Of a stretch of DNA of 64,000 bases, positions 1 through 11,810 are shown one piece after another; within the stretch, counting starts at the first letter, position 1; every line of letters begins with the position of its first letter. Source of the stretch: Yponomeuta sedellus (taxonomy: Eukaryota; Arthropoda; Insecta; Lepidoptera; Yponomeutidae); contig OW203732.1 of assembly GCA_934045075.1 (NCBI GenBank), positions 19,345,889 to 19,409,888 on the forward strand, given 5' to 3'. The translations under genes were made by a program, and so were the position numbers. Below the pieces are notes generated by a model. The model had not been told where the DNA came from. It saw only the letters and a program-made list of their open reading frames with translations, and did not search any database.

Positions 1-82
1 GCTTATCTGGGGAAGAAGCTAATAAAATCTCCATATTTATTCCTATCAAAACATGTTTTAACTTAAGTAGTCAACTTAGTTA

Positions 83-233
83 CGTAATACAGAGAATATT
101 GTAAAGAGGTTCGAAATTTCACTGATGCCGTGAGTCGCCCATTGGCTCAACTGGTAGAGCGCTGGTACGGATAGCCAGAGGTTGCGGGTTCGAATCCCGG
201 CATGGGTGAAATTTTTAGCCTCTAAATAGGTTT
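83..233 (+). repeat. 305-bp tRNA-like repeat, 5'-truncated copy with TSD
   Basis: The copy starts at CGTAATACAGAG, runs through a tRNA-like stretch (A box-like GGCTCAACTGG, B box GGTTCGAATCC) and ends at CTCTAAATAGGTTT. The 12-bp direct repeat TCAACTTAGTTA lies on both sides (71-82 and 234-245), so this is a retroposed copy with known ends. The same sequence recurs about ten times in the window. It is not a working tRNA: the candidate anticodon loop ACGGATA has C where position 33 should be U, and every copy shares that loop. Confidence 0.85.
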
Positions 234-245
234 TCAACTTAGTTA

Positions 246-1559
246 AGTTTAAGACTTAGTTAACTTAGTCAAACAGTCTTAAACTTAACAATTATTTTAT
301 TATGCTCATGAATTCGGGGTACTGTACACGGAAATACAATTGTGGGAAATACATAGTTTATTATGAAAATTCTATGTACATTGCTTGACGAGTCTTTCTA
401 CTAGTTAATTTGTGGATTAATCGGCTTTGCCATTAGATACATCGAATTGTCACAATGAATTCCTATGAAATAAATCCCTAGCCCGCCATCGTGAGTGTCT
501 GGCTCAACTTGCTTTATTTTATGAATATTTATAATCATATCATCGATATCCAGTATCGGTTATGGCATGGTTATATTGCTAGGCTTGATATTCAGTAACA
601 GTAATACAGCAAAATATCCTTATTACAACGACCCGTTATACCAACACCCCCTCGGAGGGATTTGTCGGAAATCTGGATCGATGAGTGGGGGTGTACCTAC
701 ATCGGTTTCCAGAGAGTGGACGTCGCTGTCTGGACGTATCATTCATCAAATTGATGTGCAATTTCATCAAATTAAAACCTGACCGCCTTTATTTCGCCTT
801 TTAATTAACCAATGACCGCGTCTTACAACCGATCTGACCGATCTTGTTGCATAGACTAACTCTGAAATACAATGGTTATTGAAATAAAGCAAACATAAAA
901 ATTAACGTATAAATTAAACCAACAATAAGAAAATTAAATATTTTACTTCAAAAGAAAACAACCGTCATATTTTTTATGAAAAAAATACGAGTATAACTGT
1001 TGGGCTGATAAAAATATATCTATTGATGCATTGATTTATAATCTTATTCAATTAATATTTTACAAGCTGATCCCGCAAACGATGTTTTGACATATTAATT
1101 AGCCTAGGACCTAGTCGCAGACCTACCAAATATACACATAAAAATAGTAGCCGTTACAGAGGAGTTCGATAACAAAGCCTGTGCCACGAGGTTTTTATAC
1201 TATTCTAGCTGACCCAGCGAACTTCGTACCGCCTTGAAGCCTATTCTTTAATATATTTTTATTTATTACATTATTATATTACAACCATCCTCGTACTTCT
1301 TACTATTAAAAAAAAAAAAAAAAAGAATTTGCGAAATCGGTTCAGCTGCTCTCGAGATTTGCGCTTACACATTCAGCGATTTATTTTTATATTATAGATT
1401 AGATTTTTAACTAAATTGATAATCAATCATTAGAGTCCCTTACCTTGAAGCCATCTTGAAGCAAGGATCAGCGTTCATTAGCCGAGTCCGTCTGAAACAG
1501 TAAACGACAAAAATTAACACAAAGCAATTGGCAAAGACCAGTGTTTCTCAAAGTGCTGG
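246..1559. other. AT-rich non-coding stretch
   Basis: I see no supported gene here. Open frames are short and lack codon bias or splice context. The only landmark is a run of about 16 A residues near 1309-1324. Confidence 0.5.
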
Positions 1560-1636
1560 GGGTCAGTGAAAGGCTCAGAGAAAATCAAATTAGGTAGGAT
1601 GGCGACGCAAGCCGCCACATTGTCGCGACTTTCCAG

Positions 1637-1934
1637 AGTGCTTAGTGCGAGTTTTTTAACTACTCGATCGCGTTAACGTAAACTCATATTTCTGTGGCAT
1701 CGAGGAAGCGCCACCTAGCGACAAGTTTGGAAATTAAAATTGCTGAGTGCGAGTTGTAATGGTTTACGTTGAGAAGTGAACACGTTTACCAGCCAAAACA
1801 CGAATAAACGCGAGTGCGAGTTGTACTGTGAAAGCGTTTTGCCAGTTCGAACGGTTAACTTACTCATACTCAATGCTCGATTAACGCTGTAGTAAAGTTA
1901 TTCGATTGGATCTGTCAAACTCGCACTAAGCACT
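1637..1934. mobile_element. MITE with about 18-bp TIRs and CAG target-site duplication
   Basis: The ends are near-perfect inverted repeats, AGTGCTTAGTGCGAGTTT on the left and AAACTCGCACTAAGCACT on the right. CAG flanks both sides (1634-1636, 1935-1937). The host sequence ACTTTCCAG-TACATTGTCAAA has an uninterrupted relative at 3225-3260 (ACTTTCCAGTACATACATTG), which is a paralogous empty site and fixes the boundaries. The 298-bp element has no coding capacity. A 3-bp TSD fits PIF/Harbinger or CACTA-type DNA transposons; I cannot assign the superfamily from the termini. Confidence 0.85.
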
Positions 1935-2180
1935 CAGTACATTGTCAAATTCTGACGTTTCGGCGCCACGAAACGTGTTGCTCGGGCCATCACGCGACTT
2001 ATGCTGGGGACGGACGCTAAGGCAGTCAATGGAGACGAGAGGCAGTTTAAAAACATTGAAATATTTAGTTTTCTTGTCACATACTTCGGCATATATACGG
2101 TTTCCACATCACCGCGAATCAAATGCGGGTTCTCGTAGAACTTGTCAACGAGAAATGATGGTCGAAAGATGAATTTGCTT

Positions 2181-3050
2181 AGTTTTCGACATTAGCAAAC
2201 AAAATGTAATTTTTTTATAAGAAGAAAATTTTCAATTTCATGAATTAAATGTCTAAATTCCATATCCTCTTTAATATATTATATAGAGTGTAAATTTATT
2301 ACGTATTTCCGGTATTCGTAATGATGAATGGAAAACCCATTCTCTACAGTATTACAATTCTCTATGAAGCCATATTTCAGATATTTCAACTCACAATGTA
2401 CTCAAAGCTTCAGGATCTTAAGCAAGAAGCTAGGGCTGCTGGTTAAAAAATACGCCCCGTGCGATAAAATAGCTAAAATTTACCCGTTTATTGTAAGCTT
2501 AACAACATTTTATTTTATTACAACACAAAAACTTATTTATTTCCCAGAAAAAAAACAATACGGATAAAGTAGTTGGTTTTGGTGGCAAGCTTGTAAAACC
2601 GTGTACAATAATTTAAGTTACAAACAAATTATTGGAGTATCTGTTCAACATTTCTACAATTTTTTTAACTTACTAAAAGTTGGCGGGCGGACGAAATAAG
2701 TTGGAGAAGCTATGGCCCAGCTAGACGGGCGCCAAGAACGTTTTACCCAAACATCCTTGACGGGCGCAGAGGTCGGTCGGTGGCGGCCAAGGTTGGACAC
2801 ACGATCGCTAGACCAGCGACCCGATGGGTCGATGACATTACTGATGCCGAAACAAACAGTTAAATGCGTAGAAATATTGTGTACAACGATATAAAATGTA
2901 TAGTTTGATTTCATCGTTGTAACGTGGACAGACCTTTGTGGTTATGGCACATTATACCGGCACCTCTACGACCCAGCTGCTGCATCTACGCCTCCAATTA
3001 GTACGAGTCGCGCGATCTAAAGGTCAAAAGTCGCGAATTTACATACATAC
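2181..3050. other. non-coding stretch, nothing recognised
   Basis: This is AT-rich sequence. The open frames at 2328-2567 and 2654-2914 have no recognisable motif or splice context. Confidence 0.4.
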
Positions 3051-3056
3051 ATAACC

Positions 3057-3330
3057 TCACGCCGGTATCCCAGAGTAGGCAGAGACCAGGGACTGCCACT
3101 TGCAAGGATCCTGACAGATCACCTTCGCTTCATCAACGTTCACAAGTCGTTGCATGCACACACGCCGGTTCCGGGTACTTTTCATCTTTCCCTTTGCTAA
3201 TACATCCCCTATTTGGTCGATTTGGCGACTTTCCAGTACATACATTGTCAAATTGTGACATTTTAGAGCCACAAAACGCATGACTCGTGCCACCTTACTA
3301 CCCAAGCAGGCTCTAGAGTACTTACATAGT
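3057..3330 (-). repeat. degenerate LINE 3' fragment
   Basis: On the minus strand it reads like the C-terminal end of a LINE polyprotein (VDEAKVICQDPCKWQSLVSA). Relatives sit at 6836-6965, 8395-8512 and 50745-51045. In the 50745 copy this block is joined to a WFGHVER-type block like that at 11680-11810, so the fragments probably come from one RTE-like family. The end near 3225-3330 also matches the sequence flanking the MITE at 1637-1934. Confidence 0.55.
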
Positions 3331-3536
3331 TTTTCAATAGAACGATATAAGCACGACAATGGTTGTTATTTCCTCAATTTGGTAGTCTACAAATCAATAG
3401 CAGTACAATGTAATTCCAGGGGAATAACCATCGCAAATTAAAAAGGCATCTCTCGCGAAGAAGGTCGTAACGCGCGAGGCGCCAAGTTATGTAGCACGGA
3501 TTACAGTGCGATTTTTTATTAGACTACCGGTAGTAA

Positions 3537-5468
3537 AGGCTTTATGAATTGTATGAAGAAAAACAATTCAATCACGATCCGACGTTCAAAGAGTACGTAA
3601 AAAAATATTCAAAAACTTTTAGACAAACTTGTTTAACAGCCAAATCGATAAGTATAAGTAAAAAAATTATGGCGTCTACTAATAAAATAAAAACAGTCTG
3701 GCAAGTAATTAACAAAGAAACAGGTAAAACGAGACCTAAGGACCAGGGATTTGCGTTGAAGATCGAAGGTAAGTTAGTTAATTCGAAGAAGGACATAGCA
3801 GAAATATTTCAAACTTTTTTTAAAAACATGCCACTGCATATAACGGCTAGCTTAAATTCTTCCTCCCAATTAGCCGATACCTTACTTTTGGAAAGTACAA
3901 ATCCATGTAAAGTTGACTTCCAATTCTCCCATATAACTACCTTAACTATTGTCAAAACATTTAAAGAGTTAAACTTAAAAAAGACTGAAGATTTGTGGGG
4001 GTTATCGGTTAAATTAATATCAACTATAATCAATATTCTAGCACCTTACCTTGCTTTGATTTTTAATAAATGTGTTGACCAGGGAACCTTTCCTAATCTA
4101 TTAAAGTTAAGTAAAATCGTACCCTTGTTTAAAACTGGTGATAGTGAAGATCCAAATAATTTCAGACCTATAGCAATACTGCCGGTGCTAAGTAAAGTTT
4201 TTGAGAAAGTAATATTACATCAATTGCAAACTCATTTTAGTATAAATAAGCTCTTCCATAAGAAACAGTTCGGGTTTACAAAAGGCCGCTCAACGACGGA
4301 AGCAGGCATAGCGTTAGTAAAGCATATCTTTGAGGCGTGGGAAGAGTCGCAGGATGCCATTGGGGTTTTCTGTGACCTTTCTAAGGCGTTTGACTGCGTT
4401 GACCACGAAACACTTCTCATAAAATTGCACCGATATGGTTTAAGTAATAAATCACTAAGTCTTCTTCGATCTTACTTAACAGACAGAACTGTAAAGGTTG
4501 ATATTAATAGAGTTAAATCCTCGGGTTCTGATGTAAAAGTAGGAGTCCCTCAAGGTTCTATACTGGGTCCGTTCCTTTTTTTGGTATATATAAATGATTT
4601 GCCCTACCTAGTAGAAAAGCTTTCGCAGATAGTGTTGTTTGCAGATGATACTTCCTTAATTTTTAAAGTAAAGAGAGGTATAAGTAATGTAGACGATGTA
4701 AACAATGCTTTATCTACTATTCTAAACTGGTTCACTATAAACAATCTGATGCTAAATGCAAAAAAGACAAAATGCATCAAATTCTCACTACCCAATGTTA
4801 AAAATGTTGACACGAGTTTAAAAATATCTGGTGAGAGGCTAGAGCTGGTAGAGTCCACGCTTTTTTTAGGTATAACGATAGACTCAAAACTGCAATGGGG
4901 TCAGCATATTGGAAAACTGTCGGGTCGGTTGAGTTCAGCAGCGTTTGCAGTCAGAAAAATTAGACAACTTACAGACGTGTCGACGGCGAGGCTGGTCTAT
5001 TTTAGTTATTTTCACAGTGTCATGTCGTATGGTTTGTTATTATGAGGACGGGCAGCAGATATAGAAACCATATTTGTCTTGCAAAAAAGAGCAATAAGAG
5101 CTATTTACAACTTAAACAGTAGAGAATCGCTAAGGGAGCGTTTTAAAGAAATAGGCATTCTTACACTGGCTTGCCAATATATATTCGATAATATAATGTA
5201 TGTCCGAAAAAATATAACAATGTTTAAATTAAATAGGGACGTTCATAACGTAAACACAAGGAATAGAAACAAGGTTGCTTGTACTAAATCCCGATTAGCC
5301 AAGGTAGGCACATCATTTGTAGGTTACTGCGTTCGTTTTTACAACAAAATTCCAGAACGTGTTCTATGCTTGTCTGAAAATAAATTTAAAACTTTCATTA
5401 AAAATTCGCTATGTAAAAAGGCATATTATAGAATAGACGACTATATAAACGATCCTAATCCGTGGTAG
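3537..5468 (+). pseudogene. LINE reverse transcriptase with one nonsense codon
   Basis: One reading frame runs from 3537 to a terminal TAG at 5466-5468 and is broken only by TGA at 5043-5045. The context reads YGLLL-stop-GRAADIETIFVLQKR. In related LINEs that position is Trp (the YG..LWG motif), so the stop is explained by a single TGG to TGA change. The FADD catalytic box lies near 4638, about residue 363 of the open part. Everything else expected of the RT palm and thumb is in frame, so the copy is young. Confidence 0.85.
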
Positions 5469-6050
5469 TAAACCAATTCCACCGCGATTTTATTGTTAAG
5501 TATAACTAAGTATAACATATATTTTATAATACAAGTGTGTACAGACGACGTGATTGCATATTAATAACTATATGATACCTTATATCTGACAAAAACTTAA
5601 CTGCAAGTTTGCTAAAGGTCATTCGAATGGTAGCGTGGTGTTCGGGTCATCTATCTCCCTCCAAAATGGTTGAGACTGATGATGGCTGAGCACTGCGTTA
5701 TGCTCGTGAACGAGTGCTGTTCGTGTGTCTGGCCGCAGCACTTATGTTTTCCCCTATTATTGTGAGACATTTGACTAATGCTTTGGCATTTGGGGTTGTT
5801 AATGGCAGTCATGAAATCTTATTAGGTTTACATATGGCAACTGATGTATTTGGTTTTAAGATGATTTGAGAAAAGATGGTCAGAGTGGAGTTTTTTTTTC
5901 CGCTGCCTTTTTCTCCACTACAATACGGCCCGAAGGCGGCGGCTTACACTTTACATTGTACATTGACATTCAGCAAATAGAATGTAAATTCTTTACGTTG
6001 AAATAAAATTATTTGAATTTGAAAAAATTTGAATTGAATTTGAATGAAAC
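3537..6050 (+). mobile_element. 5'-truncated non-LTR retrotransposon (LINE)
   Basis: The element starts inside ORF2, after an in-frame TAA at 3534, and keeps the whole reverse transcriptase, the C-terminal region and a 3' UTR of about 580 bp. It ends in a TTTGAA/TTTGAATT-rich simple tail near 6000-6050. The RT resembles Jockey/CR1 superclade elements (FRPIAILPVLSKVFEK, FCDLSKAFDCVDH, GVPQGSILGPFLFLVYINDL, FADD). There is no endonuclease domain or ORF1, as expected for 5' truncation during target-primed reverse transcription. Clade assignment is from motif resemblance only. Confidence 0.85.
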
Positions 6051-6243
6051 GACCATTACCGGACTAATATGACTTGCAAGGTCGCCCTATGCGTCCCGGC
6101 TGCAGGGTGCAAGCTGTCTCATTAAACATGCTTCCGCTAAGTTGCATGGTAGCGGCAAGCGCTCTGACTGCCCGCCACCCGCTGGCTTTTATACAGTGAC
6201 ACAAAAATTGCTTACAATCAGTTTTTGTACAAAAATAAAAAAC

Positions 6244-6259
6244 TTATAAAAATGTGTGC

Positions 6260-6305
<46 letters not shown>

Positions 6306-6306
6306 T
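6244..6306 (+). repeat. (GT)n / (GA)n microsatellite
   Basis: A GTGTGCGTGCGTGTG run becomes pure GT and ends in GAGAGAGA. Confidence 0.95.
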
Positions 6307-6354
6307 AACCGAGCGTATTATTTTTTTAATTTATTTCGATATCAAACTTTGTAT

Positions 6355-6455
6355 GTCCCCACTGCCGTCTCTTCCTGCATCGCAGGAAGGTTAGGCTACA
6401 CTCTACCACGGGGGCCAAGTCGAACGGCTGAACGTGCCTTGCAAATGCCTGTGTA
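6355..6455 (-). repeat. Jockey-associated 3' UTR repeat fragment
   Basis: It carries the CCCCACTGC...CTTCCTGCATCGCAGGAAGGTTAGGC block and CACCACGGGGGCCAAGTC. The same block recurs at 35755-35880, 38960-39245, 42455-42535, 52680-53045 and 57258-57400. Confidence 0.6.
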
Positions 6456-8394
6456 TTATAGATATTTTTACTGTATGAAATAAGACATGCGTAGTTTAAA
6501 CATGTGTACAGTACTACACATCATAAAAGTCCCTTCGGGAATCTACGTTCGCGCAGACTAGGAAGAAGTGTAACGAAAGTACCCGAAGCTAAAAGTACAT
6601 TCAACATGATCTTTAACCGATACGGTTAAGGTGCAGAATTGATTGCCGCAGTAGCGCTACCTATTTCGCTCACGCTAATATTGCCAAACTAATAGTCACC
6701 TGCATCGATGACGTTGAATCAACCAAAAGCAAAGGCGCGCGGCCTGCCATAAAATGAAACTATCTGATTGGTCGATCAACTTGCCGCACATCCAAAATTT
6801 GGTCATCTGCGCAGGTACATCCGCGAGACTTATTTCTTGTGTAGCACTGTACGTACATAAATTCACCCCTATGTCTCGGAGGATAGGTAGAGAGGGTTCG
6901 CCACGTGCCACGCTGACAAACCTCTTACGCTTCATCAACATTTACTAGTCGATGCACGCACGAACGTCGGTATACGTAGTTTCATATTTTATAATATTAG
7001 AGGAATACACTTACGGAAATTCGAACTGAAATATGGTTGATCAGCGTACTATCTGATCCTATTATAGCTACCGTTCAGTGAATTCTATCGAATCTTTTTC
7101 AGGGCAATGCGCAATAAATCCTCCCGCTCGCCGTGTACAGTCGATTGCATGGCACAATTCACATAAGTTCAATCGTCTTGGTTGCAGCTTCGGTGGTACA
7201 AGCGCACAACTGCACATTTAGTAAATTTACAGCAGAGCCATTTTAAAGTATGTTTTTGTCTTATTATTTGGCTTTGTGTTGCTTCAAAGTGATTATTCTT
7301 TGCATGAAATACGACCCATAAATGTGTGAATATGGCCATGTACTTTACAGGTGTTAAACATTTTTTTCACGATTTTTTGTAAGTCATGCTCTCGTACCAC
7401 AGAACTTCACCGAAGGTGCGGTATTATCTTAATAAAGTGATTTCCAGTTAACTCAGTACATTTGTACCACTTATGATGTCTTTGTAGACAATGATTGTGT
7501 GGTACAAAACGTCTCACCTGACAATAATTGAAATTAATCAAAAAACACCAAAACGTGTAGTCAAAACTCCAAATTGCGATATTAAATAAAGAAAATAGGT
7601 ATAAAAAATTCAGAACATAGTTTGTAAATTAATAAGGTCTTAACAGCGAGAGCATCGACCAATCTATAGAACGTACGGGTGATTTCGTAACCAAATAACT
7701 TTAAAAAAACACCTCTAGAGAAACACGCAATAAAAAGAACATCAACAACCCGTTGCAAGAAAAAAGAATGAACGAAAAACCACAACGCGGTAAAGAATTA
7801 TCGCTGAAAAAAAAACTTATTAATAATAATAATAATTTCACACAACACAATTACTTGACCGGTCCCAAATTAGGATACACTGTACTAAGGTAACTAGGCA
7901 AGGACGTCACAAACATTAAAATCACAGAACATAAAAAATATTAAAATGCACCCAGACCGTGGTCACTTGTATAAATGTACGGCGCCCCCCAGTGGAAATT
8001 GAAAACATCTTTATTTCGAAATTATTCAAAAAATAAAGTACTGTTGTTTATTGTACAAGGCGTATTAAAGTCTGTTTTGCTGTGTACAGGCCGAGATGCG
8101 AATGAAGGTACTCCCATACGGCGCCCTGTGAAGTCAGGGTGGATTCTCCCCACATTTCTTGGTATTTTTGTCTCCGGGAGGAATTTCTAGGACGTAAAGG
8201 CTTTAGAGAGATTGTCGTGGGGAACAAATATAGTTTAATAGGGATATTTTATGAAAATACTCTTAGAAGAGTTCGTTATAAAAAGTAATAAGATTGAAAA
8301 GCGTCATATTTTATGTTTTTTTCCCCACAAAACAAGTCTGGTTTAAGGTTTAGGTAAGCTTCTAGGATACACCGTAACTCTAGGCCTTTGGTCC
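6456..8394. other. gene-free stretch with one LINE scrap
   Basis: The segment at 6836-6965 resembles the LINE 3' fragment at 3057-3330 (CTTACGCTTCATCAAC block). I recognise nothing else. The open frames are short and lack homology I can name. Confidence 0.45.
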
Positions 8395-8512
8395 CGCTAG
8401 TATCCTGGAAGGGTAGGCAGCTACCGGTATATGCCACTTGTCACGGTCCTGATTAACCAAATTCGCTGTATCCACGTTCACTGGTCGCTCAATGCACGGA
8501 CGACGTAGCCGA
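8395..8512 (-). repeat. LINE 3' fragment
   Basis: It belongs to the same family as 3057-3330: TTGTCACGGTCCTGATTAACC followed by a CACTGGTCGCTCAATGCACG block. Confidence 0.5.
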
Positions 8513-8622
8513 ATCATATTTAGGAATTTATATTTTCTTAATTATGGGGGGGGTGAGGTGAAATCCCTCTTTCCTCTTTGGGGTGAAATCCCTCTGGCAA
8601 CACTGTCGGCGTCAAACCGCTG

Positions 8623-8854
8623 ACAAAATGTGACTACGAACCACTCCGTATAAAAAAAACATTGCGCAGTAGTATGAAGCTCGCCTTTGTGCAAACCCCT
8701 TTTTTGTGCAATGAAGGATTTTTTACCCCGTTTGCTTTACAAAATGTGACTACGAACCACTCCGTATAAAAAAAACATTGCGTAGTAGTATGAAGCTCGC
8801 CTTTGTGCAAACCCCTTTTTTGTACAATGAAGGATTTTTTAATCAATCTCTTCT
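8623..8854 (+). repeat. two-copy tandem duplication, 116-bp unit
   Basis: ACAAAATGTGACTACGAACC begins at 8623 and again at 8739. The two units differ at only a few positions (GCGCAGTAG versus GCGTAGTAG, TGTGCAATG versus TGTACAATG), so the duplication is recent. The 74-aa minus-strand frame across it is a by-product. Confidence 0.9.
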
Positions 8855-9540
8855 TCATTTGAAATTCTTGGTATGTGATTGGTAGCTGCGCGTAATGGCA
8901 ATGAGTACATAATGCAATGGTGAAATTTATAAAAAAAAACGAACGGGCGCACGCCTCCGGAATGCCTCTCTTAGTACAGAATGAACATGAAACTCATTAG
9001 AAATTATGTCTTATGCCAAATGAAACAACAGTAGCAACCACATTGCCGGAGTCTTTGCATATAAAATGTAAATGTTTTGGAGTTCGCAAGCTACGCAAAA
9101 TACGAATATTGAATAAAATGAGAGGTGCCATCGACAGCAAAGGTTAGGTCTTTACAGTGTGTCTTTTCTGTCGACCAAAGAAAACACTGTCAACTTGAAT
9201 TCAACTCTGTGATAAGCACGTAAGAAATAACCGTCCCGTACCTACATGTCAAATTACACGAACTGTACTTAGAACAGAGAGACACTGACAGAATAACCTA
9301 CAAGTGTCGAGAGCAGCATGTAATTTCCTTGAGAATAAACTTGACGTCAGATTCCAGACGGGATAAAGGACGATCGTCACTCGCTCGAAATAGACATTCA
9401 AATAGCTCACGCCTCTGAAATACATAATGCACAGATAATGGTTTTAAGCGCATCACTTCAGATGGGTTGTATGGATTTCGCATTTTTCGAGGGTTCCGCA
9501 TGTATGCAAAAAAACCAACGCAACTTTTATATGAGAACTC
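8855..9540. other. non-coding stretch, nothing recognised
   Basis: I see no gene, repeat or regulatory element that I can support. Confidence 0.4.
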
Positions 9541-10885
9541 TGTCTGTCCATCCGTCTGTCTGTGAAGACCCTTTATCTTAACATTTTACATTTTACATAC
9601 AGGCACATTCATTGCTTAGGAACGCGAGCATGTATCCATCAATCCGTGTATCTGTGAAGACCCTTTATCTTAGGAACGCGTGCATGTATCCATCAATCCG
9701 TGTCTGTGAAGACCCTTTATCTTAGGAACGCAAGCATGTATCCTTCAACCGTGTGTCTGTCAAGCCCCTTTATCTTAGGACCGCGAGCATGTATCCATCA
9801 ATCCGTGTGTCTGTCAAGACCCTTTATCTTAGGAACGCGAGCATGTATCCATCAATCCGTGTATCAGTGAAGACCCTTTATCTTAGGAACGCGTGCATGT
9901 ATCGATCCATCCGTGTGTCTGTCAAGACCCTTTATCTTAGGACCGCGAGCATGTATCCATCAATCCGTGTGTCTATCAAGACCCTTTATCTTAGGATCGC
10001 GAGCATGTATTCATCAATCTGTGTGTCTGTGAAGACTCTTTATCTTAGGAACGCGTGCATGTATCCATCAATCCGTGTGTCTGTCAAGACCCTTTATCTT
10101 AGGACCGCGAGCATGTATCCATCAATCCGTGTGTCTGTCAAGACCCTTTATCTTAGGAACGCGTGCATGTATCCATCAATCTGTGTGTCTGTGAAGACCC
10201 TTTATCTTAGGAACGCGTGCATGTATCGATCAATCCGTGTGTCTGTCAAGACCCTTTATCTTAGGAACGCGAACATGTATCCATCAATCCGTGTGTCTGT
10301 CAAGACCCTTTATCTTAGGAACGCGTGCATGTATCCTTCAATCCGTGTGTCTGTGAAGACCCTTTATCTTAGGAACGCGAGCATGTATCCTTCAATCCGT
10401 GTGTCTGTCAAGACCCTTTATCTTAGGACCGCGAGCATGTATCCATCAATCCGTGTGTCTGTCAAGACCCTTTATCTTAGGCACGCGTGCATGTATCCAT
10501 CAATCTGTGTGTCTGTGAAGACCCTTTATCTTAGGAACGCGTGCATGTATCGATCAATCCGTGTGTCTGTCAAGACCCTTTATCTTAGGAACGCGAACAT
10601 GTATCCATCAATCCGTGTGTCTGTGAAGACCCTTTATCTTAGGAACGCGTGCATGTATCCATCAATCCGTGTGTCTGTGAAGACCCTTTATCTTAGGAAC
10701 GCGAGGATGTATCCATCAATCAGTGTGTCTGTCAAGACCCTTTATGTTAGAAACGCGTGCATGTATCCATCAATCCGTGTGTCTGTGAAGACCCTTTATC
10801 TTAGGAACGCGAGGATGTATCCATCAATCCGTGTGTCTGTCAAGACCCTTTATCTTAGAAACGCGTGCATGAACCCATCCTACAA
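9541..10885 (+). repeat. 54-bp minisatellite, about 23 units
   Basis: The unit is TTAGGAACGCGTGCATGTAT + CCATCAATCCGTGTGTCTGT + GAAGACCCTTTATC (54 bp). The clean array begins near 9616, preceded by a decayed unit at 9541-9614. The first units are 1-2 bp short; from about 9753 every unit is exactly 54 bp. Because 54 is a multiple of 3, one frame stays open for 406 codons (9753-10973). That frame is not convincing as a gene: unit differences fall mostly at amino-acid-changing sites (Asn/Thr, Ser/Cys/Asn/Arg, Pro/Arg, Arg/Cys). A five-unit block starting near 10105 is repeated 324 bp (six units) later at 10429, a higher-order repeat. Confidence 0.95.
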
Positions 10886-11404
10886 AGCAGAAACGCAGAC
10901 CGTTGGAAGGTTGATATCAGATGTTATTTTCCATTATAGTGGAATGCATGACCCTCATTCACTCCATAAATAAATGAGACGACTTTAGAAGCATTTAACT
11001 GTACTTTTTGGCCCCATGATATTGTGTAAATTATTCTCCATGGCGTTTAACAATAGGCAGTCGTTTTGTTTTCTGCATTAATAAGCATTGCGCAAACATT
11101 GATAAGTTTACAGCCGGGTTATCGCAGAAACAAGGGCTACACAGCACTCCCATTAAAAGCTGCTGGTTAACCAATTAAAAATGTTAATTAAACTCGTAGA
11201 GCGTTGGGCGAAGTGTTACATTAGCTTTCGATCAAATAAATGCTCAATGGAATAGCCGCCTATAGGTAAGCCTCGTTAATCAATGAACGCAAAACAAAGA
11301 ACTTATCCCCATCGAACAAAGTTTTTGTTTCATTTATGTAACCTATAAAGGTCCCATTGCAGGGCGCAGCCCTTCTCTCAGAGAGAGTGTAAGCTTAATT
11401 ACCA
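10886..11404. other. non-coding stretch, nothing recognised
   Basis: I see no supported feature between the minisatellite and the LINE fragment. Confidence 0.4.
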
Positions 11405-11510
11405 AGCGTGCCCACCGCGAATTGGCAACTTCAACGGTGCCTTGCACTCCATGGTGTCCAGCCGAATATCTCCAAAGGAGATGGCTATTCGAAATGGTGT
11501 GCTGGTCCAA

Positions 11511-11810
11511 CACTTATGTATGGTAGCGAGACTTGGGTGTGGCAAAAGAAGCAAGAAAGTAGAATTAATGCAGTAGAAATGAGGTTCTTGAGAAGTATAT
11601 GTATGTAGTGTTACTTTGAATGACAGGATACGCAATGGTCTGATTAGAGAACGTTGTGGACTGAAAGAGGATGTAGTGACTAGAATTGAGAAAGGAAAGC
11701 TGCGTTGGTTTGGACATGTGGAGAGGATGAAGGAAGAAAGCTTGACGAAACAAATATATACTGCGAATGTGAGTGGAAGGGCTGGCAAGGGACGTCCCAG
11801 GCGGACACAC
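11511..11810 (+). pseudogene. RTE-like LINE C-terminal fragment, frameshifted
   Basis: One frame gives LMYGSETWVWQKKQESRINA and VEMRFLRSICM up to about 11605. After a TAG and a frame change, the next gives RIRNGLIRERCGLKEDVVTR, then GKLRWFGHVERMKEE and GKGRPRRT. This is the C-terminal region typical of lepidopteran endonuclease-reverse transcriptase LINEs. The 5' catalytic domains are missing. A related copy in opposite orientation lies at 50745-51045. Confidence 0.75.

Noticed and set aside
135..215. functional tRNA genes in the GTCGCCCATTGGCTCA... stretches
   Set aside because: Same sequence in many copies inside TSD-bounded retroposons, C at position 33, and an unpaired end of the acceptor stem.
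9541..10885. CRISPR-like array
   Set aside because: The repeats are directly adjacent with no unique spacers, and the genome is eukaryotic.
9753..10973. 406-aa repeat protein (18-residue VKTLYLRNASMYPSIRVS unit)
   Set aside because: The open frame follows from a 54-bp tandem unit. Variants mostly change amino acids, the first units break frame, and there is no splice or promoter context.
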